This document shows positions 45,036 through 53,672 of a stretch of 64,000 nucleotides of DNA, piece after piece. The position numbers were made by a program, and so were the translations under genes. Positions within the stretch are counted from its first letter, which is position 1, and the number at the start of each line of letters is the position of its first letter. The DNA comes from Variovorax sp. RA8 (GTDB lineage: Bacteria; Pseudomonadota; Gammaproteobacteria; Burkholderiales; Burkholderiaceae_C): positions 3,596,001 through 3,660,000 of the forward strand of contig NZ_LR594662.1 in NCBI RefSeq assembly GCF_901827175.1, given 5' to 3'. The notes below the pieces were generated by a model. That model was not told the DNA's origin. It worked only from the letters and a program-made list of their open reading frames with translations, and did no database searches.

Positions 45036-47336
45036 ATGAGCGTTCGCAGCAGCTTCCCTCGTCTCGTCCTCGCCCTCCTTCTCCTTGCCCTCCTCGGCGC
45101 CTGCGCCACCGGCCCCTCGCCCGGCGGGCTCGACCGCGCGTCGCTCGCGCGCATCGAGTCGCTGATCGCGCGCATGACGGTGGAGGAGAAGGTGGGCCAG
45201 CTGAGCCTCTACGCCCCCGCCGCGGTCGACACCGTGGCCAACCCGCAGGGCGCGCGCCAGAGCGAGGAGGAGCAGCTGGCCCAGATCCGCGCCGGCCGCG
45301 TGACGGGACTCTTCAACAACGAGGGCCTCGAAGGCAAGCGCCGCGCGCAGCGGGCCGCGGTGAACGAGTCGCGCCTGGGCATCCCGCTCATCTTCGGCGC
45401 AGACATCATCCATGGCTTCCGCACCGTGTTCCCGGTGCCGCTGGCCGAGGCCGCGAGCTGGGAGCCCACCCTGGCCGAGCGCACCGCGCATGCCTCCGCC
45501 GTGGAAGCCACGGCCGACGGGTTCCGCTGGACCTTCGCGCCGATGGTGGACATCGCGCGCGACGCCCGCTGGGGCCGCGGCATCGAGGGCGCGGGCGAAG
45601 ACGTCTACCTCGGGCGCCAGTTCGCCGCCGCGCGGGTGCGCGGCTTCCAGGGCCCCGAGCTCGGGCGCGCCGACGCCATGCTGGCCACGCCCAAGCACTT
45701 CGCCGGCTATGGCGCGGCCGAGGGCGGCCTGGACTACAACGCGGTCGACCTCTCCGAGCGCACGCTGCGCGAGGTCTACCTGCCGCCCTTCCGCGCCGCC
45801 ATCGATGCCGGCGCGCTCTCGATCATGAGTGCCTTCAACGAGATCGGAGGCATTCCCTCCAACGCCAACCGCGCGCTGCTGACCGGCGTGCTGCGCGAAG
45901 AATGGGGCTTCCAGGGCTTCGTGGTCTCGGACTACACCGCCGACGAGGAGCTGATCGCGCACGGATTCGCGGCCGACGGGCGCCAGGCCGCCAAGCGCGC
46001 CTTCATGGCCGGCACCGACGTCAGCATGCAGAGCGGCCTGTACATGAAGTACCTGCCCGGCCTGGTGGCCAAGGGCGAGGTGCCCATGTCGCGCCTCGAC
46101 GATGCGGTGCGGCGCGTGCTGCGGATCAAGCAGCGGCTCGGGCTCTTCGACCACCCCTTCCGCGGCCTCGAGGACACGCCGGGCCCGCGCTTCGATGCCG
46201 CCGCGCACCAGGCCCTGGCGCGCGAGGCGGCGGGCCGCTCGATCGTGATGCTGCGCAACGAGAAAGACGTGCTGCCCCTGCCGAGGTCGGGCAGGCGCGT
46301 CGCGCTCATCGGCCCCTTCGCCGGCACCGACGACCTGTTCGGCCCGTGGCGCATCTTCCCCGGCCAGCAGCCGCCCATGGGCATCGAGCAGGCGATCCGC
46401 CAGTCGCTCGCCGAGCCCGAGCTGCTGACGGTGGTACGCGGCGCCAACGTGGAGACACCGATCCCCGGCGGCATCGAGGCAGCCGTCGCGGCCGCGCGCG
46501 AAGCCGACGTGGTGCTGCTGTCCATCGGCGAGAACGACCAGATGTCGGGGGAGGCGCGCTCGCGCAGCGACATCGAGATCCCGCGTGCCCAGCAGGCGCT
46601 GGCCGAGGCCGTGGCCGCCACCGGCAAGCCGGTGGTCGTGCTGCTGCGCAACGGCCGCGCGCTGGCCCTGCGCGGCGCGGTGCGCAATGCCAACGCCATC
46701 CTGGTGACCTGGTTCCTCGGCTCGCAGACCGGGCCGGCCATCGCCGACGTGCTGTTCGGCGACGTCAATCCCTCCGGGCGGCTGCCGGTGAGCTTTCCGC
46801 AGACCCCGGGCCAGGTGCCCTACTACTACGCCCACAAGCGCACCGGCCGGCCGCAGCTGGCCGACGCCCCCGCCACCTTCTACAAGGCACGCTACCTGGA
46901 CGCGACCAACGACCCGGCCTTCGCCTTCGGCCACGGCATGGGCTACGCGCGCGTGCGCTACGACGCGCTCGAGGTCAGTCCCGCGCGCATGGCGTGGGAC
47001 GGCACGACCACCGTGCGCGCGCGCATCACCAACACCGGCCAACGAGACGCCGAGGAAACGGCGCAGCTCTACGTCGCCAACCGCGCGGCCAGCGTCACCC
47101 GGCCGGTGCGCGAGCTGAAGGGCTTCCGCAAGCTGCGCATCCCTGCGGGGCAATCGGCCACGGTCGAGTTCACGCTGACGCGGGCCGACCTGATGTTCAT
47201 CGGCCAGGACATGGCGCCGACGGTCGAGCCAGGGCAATTCGACCTGTGGGTCGGGCCCTCCGCCGCCGGAGGCCTGCGCGGCGGCATGACGCTGCTGCCG
47301 GAAAGCCGGCGCTATTTCTTCTTCAGCGGCAGCTGA
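45036..47336 (+). CDS. bglX: Periplasmic beta-glucosidase-like GH3 enzyme (BglX-like)
   Basis: 766 residues. A lipoprotein-type signal (LALLLLALLGACATG) ends at the lipobox cysteine. Glycoside hydrolase family 3 domains follow: RIESLIARMTVEEKVGQLS near 45-65, GADIIHGFRTVFPVPLAEAASW, and the nucleophile Asp299 in GFVVSDYTADEEL. The C-terminal fibronectin-like domain (about 680-760) is typical of BglX. It cleaves terminal beta-glucosides from oligosaccharides. It is divergent from the kinase gene. Confidence 0.93.
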   Translation: MSVRSSFPRLVLALLLLALLGACATGPSPGGLDRASLARIESLIARMTVEEKVGQLSLYAPAAVDTVANPQGARQSEEEQLAQIRAGRVTGLFNNEGLEGKRRAQRAAVNESRLGIPLIFGADIIHGFRTVFPVPLAEAASWEPTLAERTAHASAVEATADGFRWTFAPMVDIARDARWGRGIEGAGEDVYLGRQFAAARVRGFQGPELGRADAMLATPKHFAGYGAAEGGLDYNAVDLSERTLREVYLPPFRAAIDAGALSIMSAFNEIGGIPSNANRALLTGVLREEWGFQGFVVSDYTADEELIAHGFAADGRQAAKRAFMAGTDVSMQSGLYMKYLPGLVAKGEVPMSRLDDAVRRVLRIKQRLGLFDHPFRGLEDTPGPRFDAAAHQALAREAAGRSIVMLRNEKDVLPLPRSGRRVALIGPFAGTDDLFGPWRIFPGQQPPMGIEQAIRQSLAEPELLTVVRGANVETPIPGGIEAAVAAAREADVVLLSIGENDQMSGEARSRSDIEIPRAQQALAEAVAATGKPVVVLLRNGRALALRGAVRNANAILVTWFLGSQTGPAIADVLFGDVNPSGRLPVSFPQTPGQVPYYYAHKRTGRPQLADAPATFYKARYLDATNDPAFAFGHGMGYARVRYDALEVSPARMAWDGTTTVRARITNTGQRDAEETAQLYVANRAASVTRPVRELKGFRKLRIPAGQSATVEFTLTRADLMFIGQDMAPTVEPGQFDLWVGPSAAGGLRGGMTLLPESRRYFFFSGS

Positions 47337-47369
47337 TCGGCATCGGTCAGCGTGCCGAAGCGCCCCACG

Positions 47370-48443
47370 ATGCAAGACTCCCTCTTCGACGATCCGAACG
47401 AAGCCAAACCGCCCGCCGCGGGCGAGCCTTCCCCAACGAGGAAGCGCACCCTTGCCGGCGGTCCGAAGGTCCGGCCCGCACCCGCCGACCCTGAACAACA
47501 GGCGCTCGCGCGCACCTTGCCCGCTGCGCTGCGCATGGGCACCTCCTCCTGGTTCTTTCCCGGCTGGGCCGGCATGGTCTGGGAGGGCGATTACGAACAA
47601 TCCGTGCTGTCGAAACACGGCCTGGCCGCCTATGCGCAGCACCCGCTCTTTCGCACGGTGAGCCTGGACCGCAGCTTCTACCGGCCGCTCTCGGCCAGCC
47701 AGTACGCCGCGTACGCCGCGGCGGTGCCGCAGGACTTCCGCTTCATCGTGAAGGCGCCCGGCCTGCTCGCCGATGCGCTGGTGCGCGACGAGGACGGCCG
47801 CGGCATGCAGCCCAACCCGGCCTTCCTCGATCCGGTGCTCGCCGTGCAGGAATTCGTGCAGCCCGCACTGGACGGGCTGGGCGCGAAGCTCGGCGTGCTG
47901 GTGTTCCAGCTGAGCCCGATCCCCGCGCCGATGCGGGCCGACCTGCCGGCCCTGCTGCAGCGCCTGCGGCGCATGCTGGAGGCGCTGCCCTCGCTGCGCC
48001 CTGCCGCGCCGGACGGCGTGATCGCGATCGAGCTGCGAAACCCGGAGCTCCTCACGCCCGCGCTTGCCGACGTGCTGCGCGAAGGCGGTGCCACCTACTG
48101 CCTGGGCCTGCACCCCAAGATGCCGCCCATCGCCGCGCAGTTGCCGCTGCTGCGCGCGCTGTGGCCGGGGCCGCTGGTGTGCCGCTGGAACCTGAACCGC
48201 CTGCACGGCGCCTACGGCTACGAGGAGGCCAAGAAGCTCTACGAGCCCTTCGACAAGCTCGCCGATCCCGACCCCGGGACCCGCGAGACCCTGGCTCGCG
48301 TGATCGCCGGCACCACCGGAGCGGGCCACCCGGCCTACGTGGCGATCAACAACAAGGCCGAGGGCTCGGCGCCGCTGTCGGTGCTCGCGCTGGCGCAGGC
48401 GGTGGCGGCGCTGGATGCCCTCCCTACTGGCTCGCGCAGGTGA
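47370..48443 (+). CDS. DUF72 family protein
   Basis: 357 residues. The TIM-barrel-like DUF72 core contains MGTSSWFFPGWAGMVWEGDY, YYGxP-like FRTVSLDRSFYRPLS and LGVLVFQLSP. The function of the family is not established. The start is the ATG at 47370; an in-frame GTG at 47352 lacks a ribosome site. It overlaps the convergent esterase gene by 20 bases at the 3' ends. Confidence 0.88.
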   Translation: MQDSLFDDPNEAKPPAAGEPSPTRKRTLAGGPKVRPAPADPEQQALARTLPAALRMGTSSWFFPGWAGMVWEGDYEQSVLSKHGLAAYAQHPLFRTVSLDRSFYRPLSASQYAAYAAAVPQDFRFIVKAPGLLADALVRDEDGRGMQPNPAFLDPVLAVQEFVQPALDGLGAKLGVLVFQLSPIPAPMRADLPALLQRLRRMLEALPSLRPAAPDGVIAIELRNPELLTPALADVLREGGATYCLGLHPKMPPIAAQLPLLRALWPGPLVCRWNLNRLHGAYGYEEAKKLYEPFDKLADPDPGTRETLARVIAGTTGAGHPAYVAINNKAEGSAPLSVLALAQAVAALDALPTGSRR

Positions 48444-50145
48444 AGGAGGATGCGGCGTTCACGTCGCCCGAGCCACCGTAGCGCGGCCACTTCGGGTAGT
48501 CGCACAGCGGCCGCGTGCGGCCCGGCACGCCGACGGTGTCCCTGGCCACCTGCGCCGTGGGCGCGACACCTGCCTCGGCCCATTGCTCCAGCGCGGTGAG
48601 CGAATCCCAGGTGCCGTTGAACTGGCTGCTGACCGCATGCCCGAGGCCCGGGACTTCGTAGTAGCGCGCGAAGCTGTCCACCCTGGCCTGGCCGAATTGC
48701 TGCACGAGCCGCGTGTAGTAGTCGGCGGTGGCGCGCGAGCTGACCAGCACGTCATGCAGCCCGTGGGCGAGCAACAGCTTGCCGCCGCGCCCCACGAAGC
48801 CCGAGATGTCCGTGGACTGGTCGATCATCCGGCTCAACACGCCCCAGCGCTCCGCCAACGGGCTTGCGCTCTCGGGGTCGAAGCTCAGCGGGTTGAAGGC
48901 GAGGTCGCGCGTGATGATGTTCTTGAGCACCTGGTCGAGCTGCTGGCTGATGTACGGCGCGGTGGTCGGCATCGGATTGGCCGGCTGGCTGCTGCCCAGG
49001 TTGAGGAAGGTCACCGTCGGCTGCACCGCCGTGGTGATGGACGCGATGCCCAGGTCCGCGCCCCAGACGTTGTAGCCCGGGTAGCCCGTCTCGCCGCTCG
49101 CCAGCGCGAAGCCGAAGCTGGCCGGCCCGTTCATCGCCTTGAGCGCGTCGATCTGCGCATCCGAGAGGCAGGTGTCGGCGGTGTCCGCGCCGTCCGGGCA
49201 GCGCAGCGGCGTACCGTTCAAGGTGGCAGTGGCTGGATCGAAAGTCGCGTTGCAGGCGGCCTGGTTGCTGACGAGTCCGTCGGCCACGCCGTCCAGTGCA
49301 TCGCAGGCCTGCATGGCCGCCTGGAAGAGCGCCAGCCGCTTGGCTGAACCGGGATAGGCGCCCGGCCTCGACAGCGCGAGCGTGGCCTTCTGGCCGCCCA
49401 GCATCGCGGACGCCTGGTTCCACGCCGGGTACCAGGCGATGGCGCCGTCCCAGTCGCTGGGCCAGCGCTGGATGCTCTGCAGCGCTTCCCGCCCGCCCGT
49501 CGAGCCGCCGGCGAAGTAGGACTTGGCGGGCGCGGCCGCATAGCGCGCCTTGATCAGGAACACGGCGGCGTCGCGCGTCTTCTTGAGGGCATCGCCGCCC
49601 CAGTTTCGAAGGGCCTCGTCGTTCAACCCGAACGAGCCGTCCAGGGAGCCCCGGGCGCCTGCCTGATGCCCGGAATCGCTCGCGAACACGGCATAGCCGC
49701 GGGCCAGCGGCAGCGGGCGGTCCGTCGGACCGTTGGGGACATTGCCCACGACGTTGGGAATGGAGCCGTCGAAGCCGCCGCCGCCGTACATCAGCGCCTT
49801 GGTGTTCCAGTTGGTGGGCAGCGCCACGCGGAACATGATCTTGGGCGCCGCGGCATCGACGGGTGAAATGCTCCCGGACACCAGGCAATGCTCGGGCACC
49901 GCCGCGGCGCCCGTGCCGCTTGCGGCGACCACGCTGGCCGCGGTCACCGTCCCGCCCTTGGTGGCCAGGCCGATGGCAGACGCCGGGATCTCCATGCCGG
50001 CGAGCTGGGCGCAGCTGCGCGGGAGATACACGAGGAAGGGCAAGCCACCGCCGCCGTCACCGCCGCCGCCGCAGGCGGTCAACAGCACGGCGGCCATGCA
50101 GCTCAATGGAAGGCGGCTGCGCACCCGCACATTTGTCGCGTTCAT
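48424..50145 (-). CDS. Tannase/feruloyl esterase family lipoprotein
   Basis: 573 residues. A lipoprotein signal (SCMAAVLLTACGGGG) precedes a glycine-rich linker. The nucleophile elbow is YFAGGSTGGREAL, with HGLHDVLVSS and PGLGHAVSSQ supplying the acid and histidine. It cleaves ester bonds of gallate or ferulate type compounds, or other bulky esters, outside the cytoplasm. GGAGACGAAAG precedes the ATG at 50145. Confidence 0.9.
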   Translation of the reverse strand: MNATNVRVRSRLPLSCMAAVLLTACGGGGDGGGGLPFLVYLPRSCAQLAGMEIPASAIGLATKGGTVTAASVVAASGTGAAAVPEHCLVSGSISPVDAAAPKIMFRVALPTNWNTKALMYGGGGFDGSIPNVVGNVPNGPTDRPLPLARGYAVFASDSGHQAGARGSLDGSFGLNDEALRNWGGDALKKTRDAAVFLIKARYAAAPAKSYFAGGSTGGREALQSIQRWPSDWDGAIAWYPAWNQASAMLGGQKATLALSRPGAYPGSAKRLALFQAAMQACDALDGVADGLVSNQAACNATFDPATATLNGTPLRCPDGADTADTCLSDAQIDALKAMNGPASFGFALASGETGYPGYNVWGADLGIASITTAVQPTVTFLNLGSSQPANPMPTTAPYISQQLDQVLKNIITRDLAFNPLSFDPESASPLAERWGVLSRMIDQSTDISGFVGRGGKLLLAHGLHDVLVSSRATADYYTRLVQQFGQARVDSFARYYEVPGLGHAVSSQFNGTWDSLTALEQWAEAGVAPTAQVARDTVGVPGRTRPLCDYPKWPRYGGSGDVNAASSFTCASQ

Positions 50146-50316
50146 CTTTCGTCTCCGGCTTTGTAGGTTGTGGAGCGCCGCGTGCAGATGCGACGGCGCA
50201 ACAAGAAGTCTGGCCAGTACCGGCCCGCCAGCCAATGTCGTCCCGCAACACACGCGACCGCTCTTCGATGTGTGCGCGCGTCATCGTGCCGAGGCAGGAC
50301 AACCCTGGCGTGCGCG

Positions 50317-51225
50317 TCAGTCCGCGCCGGCAAGCTCCGTCGCCAGGCCGGCCTTGGAAAGCTCCAGCCTGTACTGCTCCCAGCCCGAGGCCGGAACCAT
50401 TTCGCCGCCGCGCGCGCGGATCTCGTCCAGCCGCGTGCGAACCTGCCCGGCCGCGTCTTCTTCATCGTCGACGAAGACCCCGCGCGTCATCGTCACGTGC
50501 GCGCACTCGAAACTGCCCGCGCCGGCCAGCAGGATCATCCGCGTCGGCGCGTCATCGCCCACCAGCGCGACGAGGCCGGGGCTGACCTTCCCGGGAGCCA
50601 GGCCGGCCAGGGCGTCTTCGGGCAGGATGCCCTCGGTCATGCCGGTGGCCGCGCTCGGCGCGAGGCAATTGACGCGGATGTCATGCCTGGCGCCTTCCAG
50701 CGCCAGTGTCTGCATGAGTCCCACCAGGGCCATCTTGGCGGCGCCATAGTTGGCCTGGCCGAAGTTGCCATAGAGCCCCGACGACGACGTCGTCATCACG
50801 ATGCGGCCGTGGTTCTGCGCGCGCATGCGGTCCCACACGGCCTTGGTGCAGTTCACGGCGCCCATCACGTGCACGTCCAGCACCAGGCGGAAATCGTCCA
50901 GCGGCATCTTGGCAAAGGACCTGTCCCGCAGGATGCCGGCGTTGTTCACGAGGATGTCCACGCGCCCCCACTGTGCGACGGCCTTGGCGACCATCGCCTC
51001 CATCTGGGCGAAGTCCCTGACGTCGCCGCCATCCACCAGGGCCTCGCCGCCGCGGCGCCGGATGTCCTCGGCCACCTGCGCGGCGGACGATCCTTCACGG
51101 TCGCCCCCGAGGTCGTTGACCACGACGCGGGCGCCCTGCCTCGCCAGCTCGAACGCATGCGCGCGCCCGAGGCCGCCCCCTGCGCCGGTCACCACGGCCA
51201 CCTTGTCCTGCAGATATTTCCTCAT
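50317..51225 (-). CDS. Short-chain dehydrogenase (peroxisomal MFE-2-like)
   Basis: 302 residues. The nucleotide loop is TGAGGGLGRAHAFEL, followed by NDLGGDREG, and the active site is MTTSSSGLYGNFGQANYGAAK with the YxxxK pair. The N-terminal sequence resembles the 3-hydroxyacyl-CoA dehydrogenase part of multifunctional enzyme type 2. It would oxidise a 3-hydroxyacyl compound to a 3-keto form, the type of substrate its neighbour BKACE takes. Last gene of the liv operon. Confidence 0.9.
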   Translation of the reverse strand: MRKYLQDKVAVVTGAGGGLGRAHAFELARQGARVVVNDLGGDREGSSAAQVAEDIRRRGGEALVDGGDVRDFAQMEAMVAKAVAQWGRVDILVNNAGILRDRSFAKMPLDDFRLVLDVHVMGAVNCTKAVWDRMRAQNHGRIVMTTSSSGLYGNFGQANYGAAKMALVGLMQTLALEGARHDIRVNCLAPSAATGMTEGILPEDALAGLAPGKVSPGLVALVGDDAPTRMILLAGAGSFECAHVTMTRGVFVDDEEDAAGQVRTRLDEIRARGGEMVPASGWEQYRLELSKAGLATELAGAD

Positions 51226-51250
51226 GGTCCTCTTTCAAAAAATGGATCGA

Positions 51251-52189
51251 TCAAAACGCAACCGCATCCTGCCCCTTGAGGCCGAGCATCGCCCTCGCCT
51301 CCTGCGGCGTGGCGATCTCCAGGGACAGCTCCTCCAGGATGCGGCGGATCTTGCGCACCTGCTCGGCGCACGACTGGGCCAGTTGCCCCTTGGCGAGATA
51401 CAGGCTGTCCTCCAGCCCCACGCGCACATTCCCGCCGAGCACCGCGCCCATCGTGAGCAGCGGCATCTGGTGCCGGCCGGCGCCGAGCACGGAGAAGCGG
51501 TAGCGGTCGCCGAACAGCCGGTCGGCCGTCGACTTCATGACGACGAGGTTCTCGGGGTCGGGGCCGATGCCGCCCAAGATGCCGAGGATGCACTGGATGA
51601 ACAGCGGCCCCTCGACGAGCCCCTCGTCCATGAAATGCGCCAGGTTGTAGAGATGGCCGACGTCGTAGCACTCGAACTCGAAGCGCGTCCCGCAGTCGTC
51701 GCCCAGCACCTTCAGGATGCGCTTGATGTCGCGGAAGGTGTTGCGGAAGATCAGGTCTTCCATGCCCTCGACGTACGGCTTCTCCCAGTCGTGGCGCCAC
51801 TCCTGGATCTTGCGGGCGGCCGGATGGATGGAAAAATTCATCGAGCCCATGTTGAGCGAGCACATCTCGGGCTTCGCCTGCAGCGGGTATGCGAGGCGCT
51901 CCTCCAGCGTCATGCGCGTGCTGCCGCCGGTGGTGATGTTGATGACGGCGTCGGTGGCTGCCTTGATGCGCGGCACGAACTGGTCGAACACCGCCGGATC
52001 GGCGGTCGGCCGCCCATCGACGGGGTCGCGCGCATGCAGGTGCAGGATCGCAGCGCCCGCCTCGGCTGCTTCGATGGCCTGCTTCGCGATCTCCTGCGGC
52101 GACAGCGGCAGGTACGGCGACATCGAGGGGGTGTGCACCGACCCGGTGACGGCACATGAAATGATGACCTTGTCCTGTGAACTTGCCAT
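51251..52189 (-). CDS. Beta-keto acid cleavage enzyme (BKACE, DUF849)
   Basis: 312 residues. Zinc ligands are in ILHLHARDPVDGRPT, and the substrate region includes INITTGGS and NMGSMNFS. BKACE enzymes combine a beta-keto acid with acetyl-CoA to give a new CoA thioester and acetoacetate; known substrates include 3-keto-5-aminohexanoate and dehydrocarnitine. A short-chain dehydrogenase next door can make a beta-keto acid, which supports the pairing. Start ATG at 52189. Confidence 0.92.
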   Translation of the reverse strand: MASSQDKVIISCAVTGSVHTPSMSPYLPLSPQEIAKQAIEAAEAGAAILHLHARDPVDGRPTADPAVFDQFVPRIKAATDAVINITTGGSTRMTLEERLAYPLQAKPEMCSLNMGSMNFSIHPAARKIQEWRHDWEKPYVEGMEDLIFRNTFRDIKRILKVLGDDCGTRFEFECYDVGHLYNLAHFMDEGLVEGPLFIQCILGILGGIGPDPENLVVMKSTADRLFGDRYRFSVLGAGRHQMPLLTMGAVLGGNVRVGLEDSLYLAKGQLAQSCAEQVRKIRRILEELSLEIATPQEARAMLGLKGQDAVAF

Positions 52190-52209
52190 TGAATGCTCCT
52201 TGGGCTGTT

Positions 52210-52920
52210 TCAAACAGCCAGCCAGTCCGCCAGCAGCTTCTCGTCGGCGGCGAGCTGCTGGGGTGTTCCTTCGAAGACGATCTGCCCATGTCCCATCACG
52301 CACACGCGCGTGGAGACCTTCAAGGCAATCGCCAGTTTCTGTTCCACCAGCACCACGGCCACGCCCCTGCGGTGCATGTCCTTGATGCATTCGCCGACGG
52401 CGACGACGATCTTGGGCGCGAGCCCTTCCGTCGGCTCGTCGATCAGGATGAGCTGCGGGTTGCCCAGCAGCGAGCGGCAGATCGTCAGCATCTGTTGCTC
52501 GCCGCCGGACAGGCTGCCGGCCTTGGTGTTGCGGCGCTCCTTCAGGCGCGGGAAGTACGCGAACATGTCCTCCACCGTCCACCGCGTCGCACCCTCCGTG
52601 GGCGGCTGCTCGCCCATGCGCAGGTTCTCGTCGACCGTCAGATTGGCGAACACCTCGCGCTCCTCGGGCACGTAGGCGATGCCCGCGCGGCAGATGGCAT
52701 ACGGCCGCGCACCCGTGATGTCGCGGCCGCCCAGGCGGATCTGCCCGCCGGTGGGCGTCACCAGACCCATGATCGCCTTCATCGTGGTCGAGCGGCCCGA
52801 GCCGTTGCGCCCCAGCAGGCTGATCACCTCGTTGCGGCCCACGTGGAGGCTCACGCCATGCAGGATGTGGCTCTTGCCGTAGTGGGCGTGCACAGCGTCG
52901 AGCGCCAGCAGCGATGTCAT
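52210..52920 (-). CDS. livF: LivF-like branched-chain-type ABC ATPase, Walker A variant
   Basis: 236 residues. The Walker A region reads GRNGSGRST, with arginine where the nucleotide-binding lysine usually is; the signature is LSGGEQQM and Walker B is LILIDEPTEGLAP. Whether Arg can substitute is not known for this protein; it would be expected to work poorly alone and might depend on LivG. It overlaps livG by four bases. Confidence 0.9.
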   Translation of the reverse strand: MTSLLALDAVHAHYGKSHILHGVSLHVGRNEVISLLGRNGSGRSTTMKAIMGLVTPTGGQIRLGGRDITGARPYAICRAGIAYVPEEREVFANLTVDENLRMGEQPPTEGATRWTVEDMFAYFPRLKERRNTKAGSLSGGEQQMLTICRSLLGNPQLILIDEPTEGLAPKIVVAVGECIKDMHRRGVAVVLVEQKLAIALKVSTRVCVMGHGQIVFEGTPQQLAADEKLLADWLAV

Positions 52921-53672
52921 TGCGCAACCTCCTCGCCCAGGTACGCTTCCTTCACCGCGGCGTTGCGGCGGATCTCCTCGGGCGTGCCGGTGGCGATCAC
53001 CTCGCCATACACCAGCACGCTGATGCGGTCGCTGATGGCGAACACCACCTGCATGTCGTGCTCGACGATCAGCAGCGCGCGGCCGCGCGTCACGGTTCGG
53101 ATCAGCTCCGCGGTGTAGGCCGTCTCCTCGTTGGACATGCCGGCCATCGGCTCGTCCAGCAGGATGGCCTTCGGATCGGAGGCGAGCGTCATCGCGATCT
53201 CCAGCGAGCGCTGCTCCGAGTAGGACATCTCCCCCGCGATGGTGGCGGCGCGGCGCTGCAACCGTACCTGCTCCAGCAGCCGTTCGGTCTCTTCGCGGAT
53301 GCGCGCATCGCGGGCGATCAGCTTCCACAGGTTGTTCTGCAGGCCATGCGGGCGCATCACCGCGAGCCGCAGGTTCTCGAAGACGGTCAGCTTCGGAAAG
53401 ATGTTGGTGATCTGGAACGAGCGCGACAGGCCGAGGCGGTTGACCTCCTGCGGCGGCTTGCCGTCGATGCGGCGGCCGTCGAACACGATCTCGCCCGCGC
53501 TGGGCGCGAAGTGGCCCGAGATGAGATGGAACACGGTGGACTTCCCAGCGCCGTTGGGCCCGATCAACGCATGGCGCTCGTCAGGCAGCAGCTCGAGATC
53601 GACGCCGCGGATGATCTCCGTCTGGCCGAACGATTTGCGCACGCCGCGCAGGCTCAGGATGGCCTCGGTCAT
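52917..53672 (-). CDS. livG: LivG-like branched-chain-type ABC ATPase
   Basis: 251 residues. Walker A is GPNGAGKST, signature SYSEQRSLEIA (a looser form of LSGGQ), Walker B AILLDEPMAGM and the IVEHDMQVVF switch histidine. It pairs with LivF to drive uptake through LivHM. It overlaps livM by four bases and livF by four, so all are translationally coupled. Confidence 0.92.
   Translation of the reverse strand: MTEAILSLRGVRKSFGQTEIIRGVDLELLPDERHALIGPNGAGKSTVFHLISGHFAPSAGEIVFDGRRIDGKPPQEVNRLGLSRSFQITNIFPKLTVFENLRLAVMRPHGLQNNLWKLIARDARIREETERLLEQVRLQRRAATIAGEMSYSEQRSLEIAMTLASDPKAILLDEPMAGMSNEETAYTAELIRTVTRGRALLIVEHDMQVVFAISDRISVLVYGEVIATGTPEEIRRNAAVKEAYLGEEVAQ

Noticed and set aside
44965..45036. 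Sigma-54 (-24/-12) promoter in the kinase/bglX gap
   Set aside because: No GG-N10-GC element with correct spacing; the CACAAT boxes explain the gap better.
43482..48329. 1615-codon minus-strand frame through the kinase and across bglX
   Set aside because: Only the first 491 codons from the ATG at 44957 are a kinase; the rest is antisense to the GH3 gene and part of the DUF72 gene.
51251..52927. 558-codon frame joining BKACE to upstream text
   Set aside because: The BKACE family start is at 52189; the upstream part is antisense or shifted text of livF.
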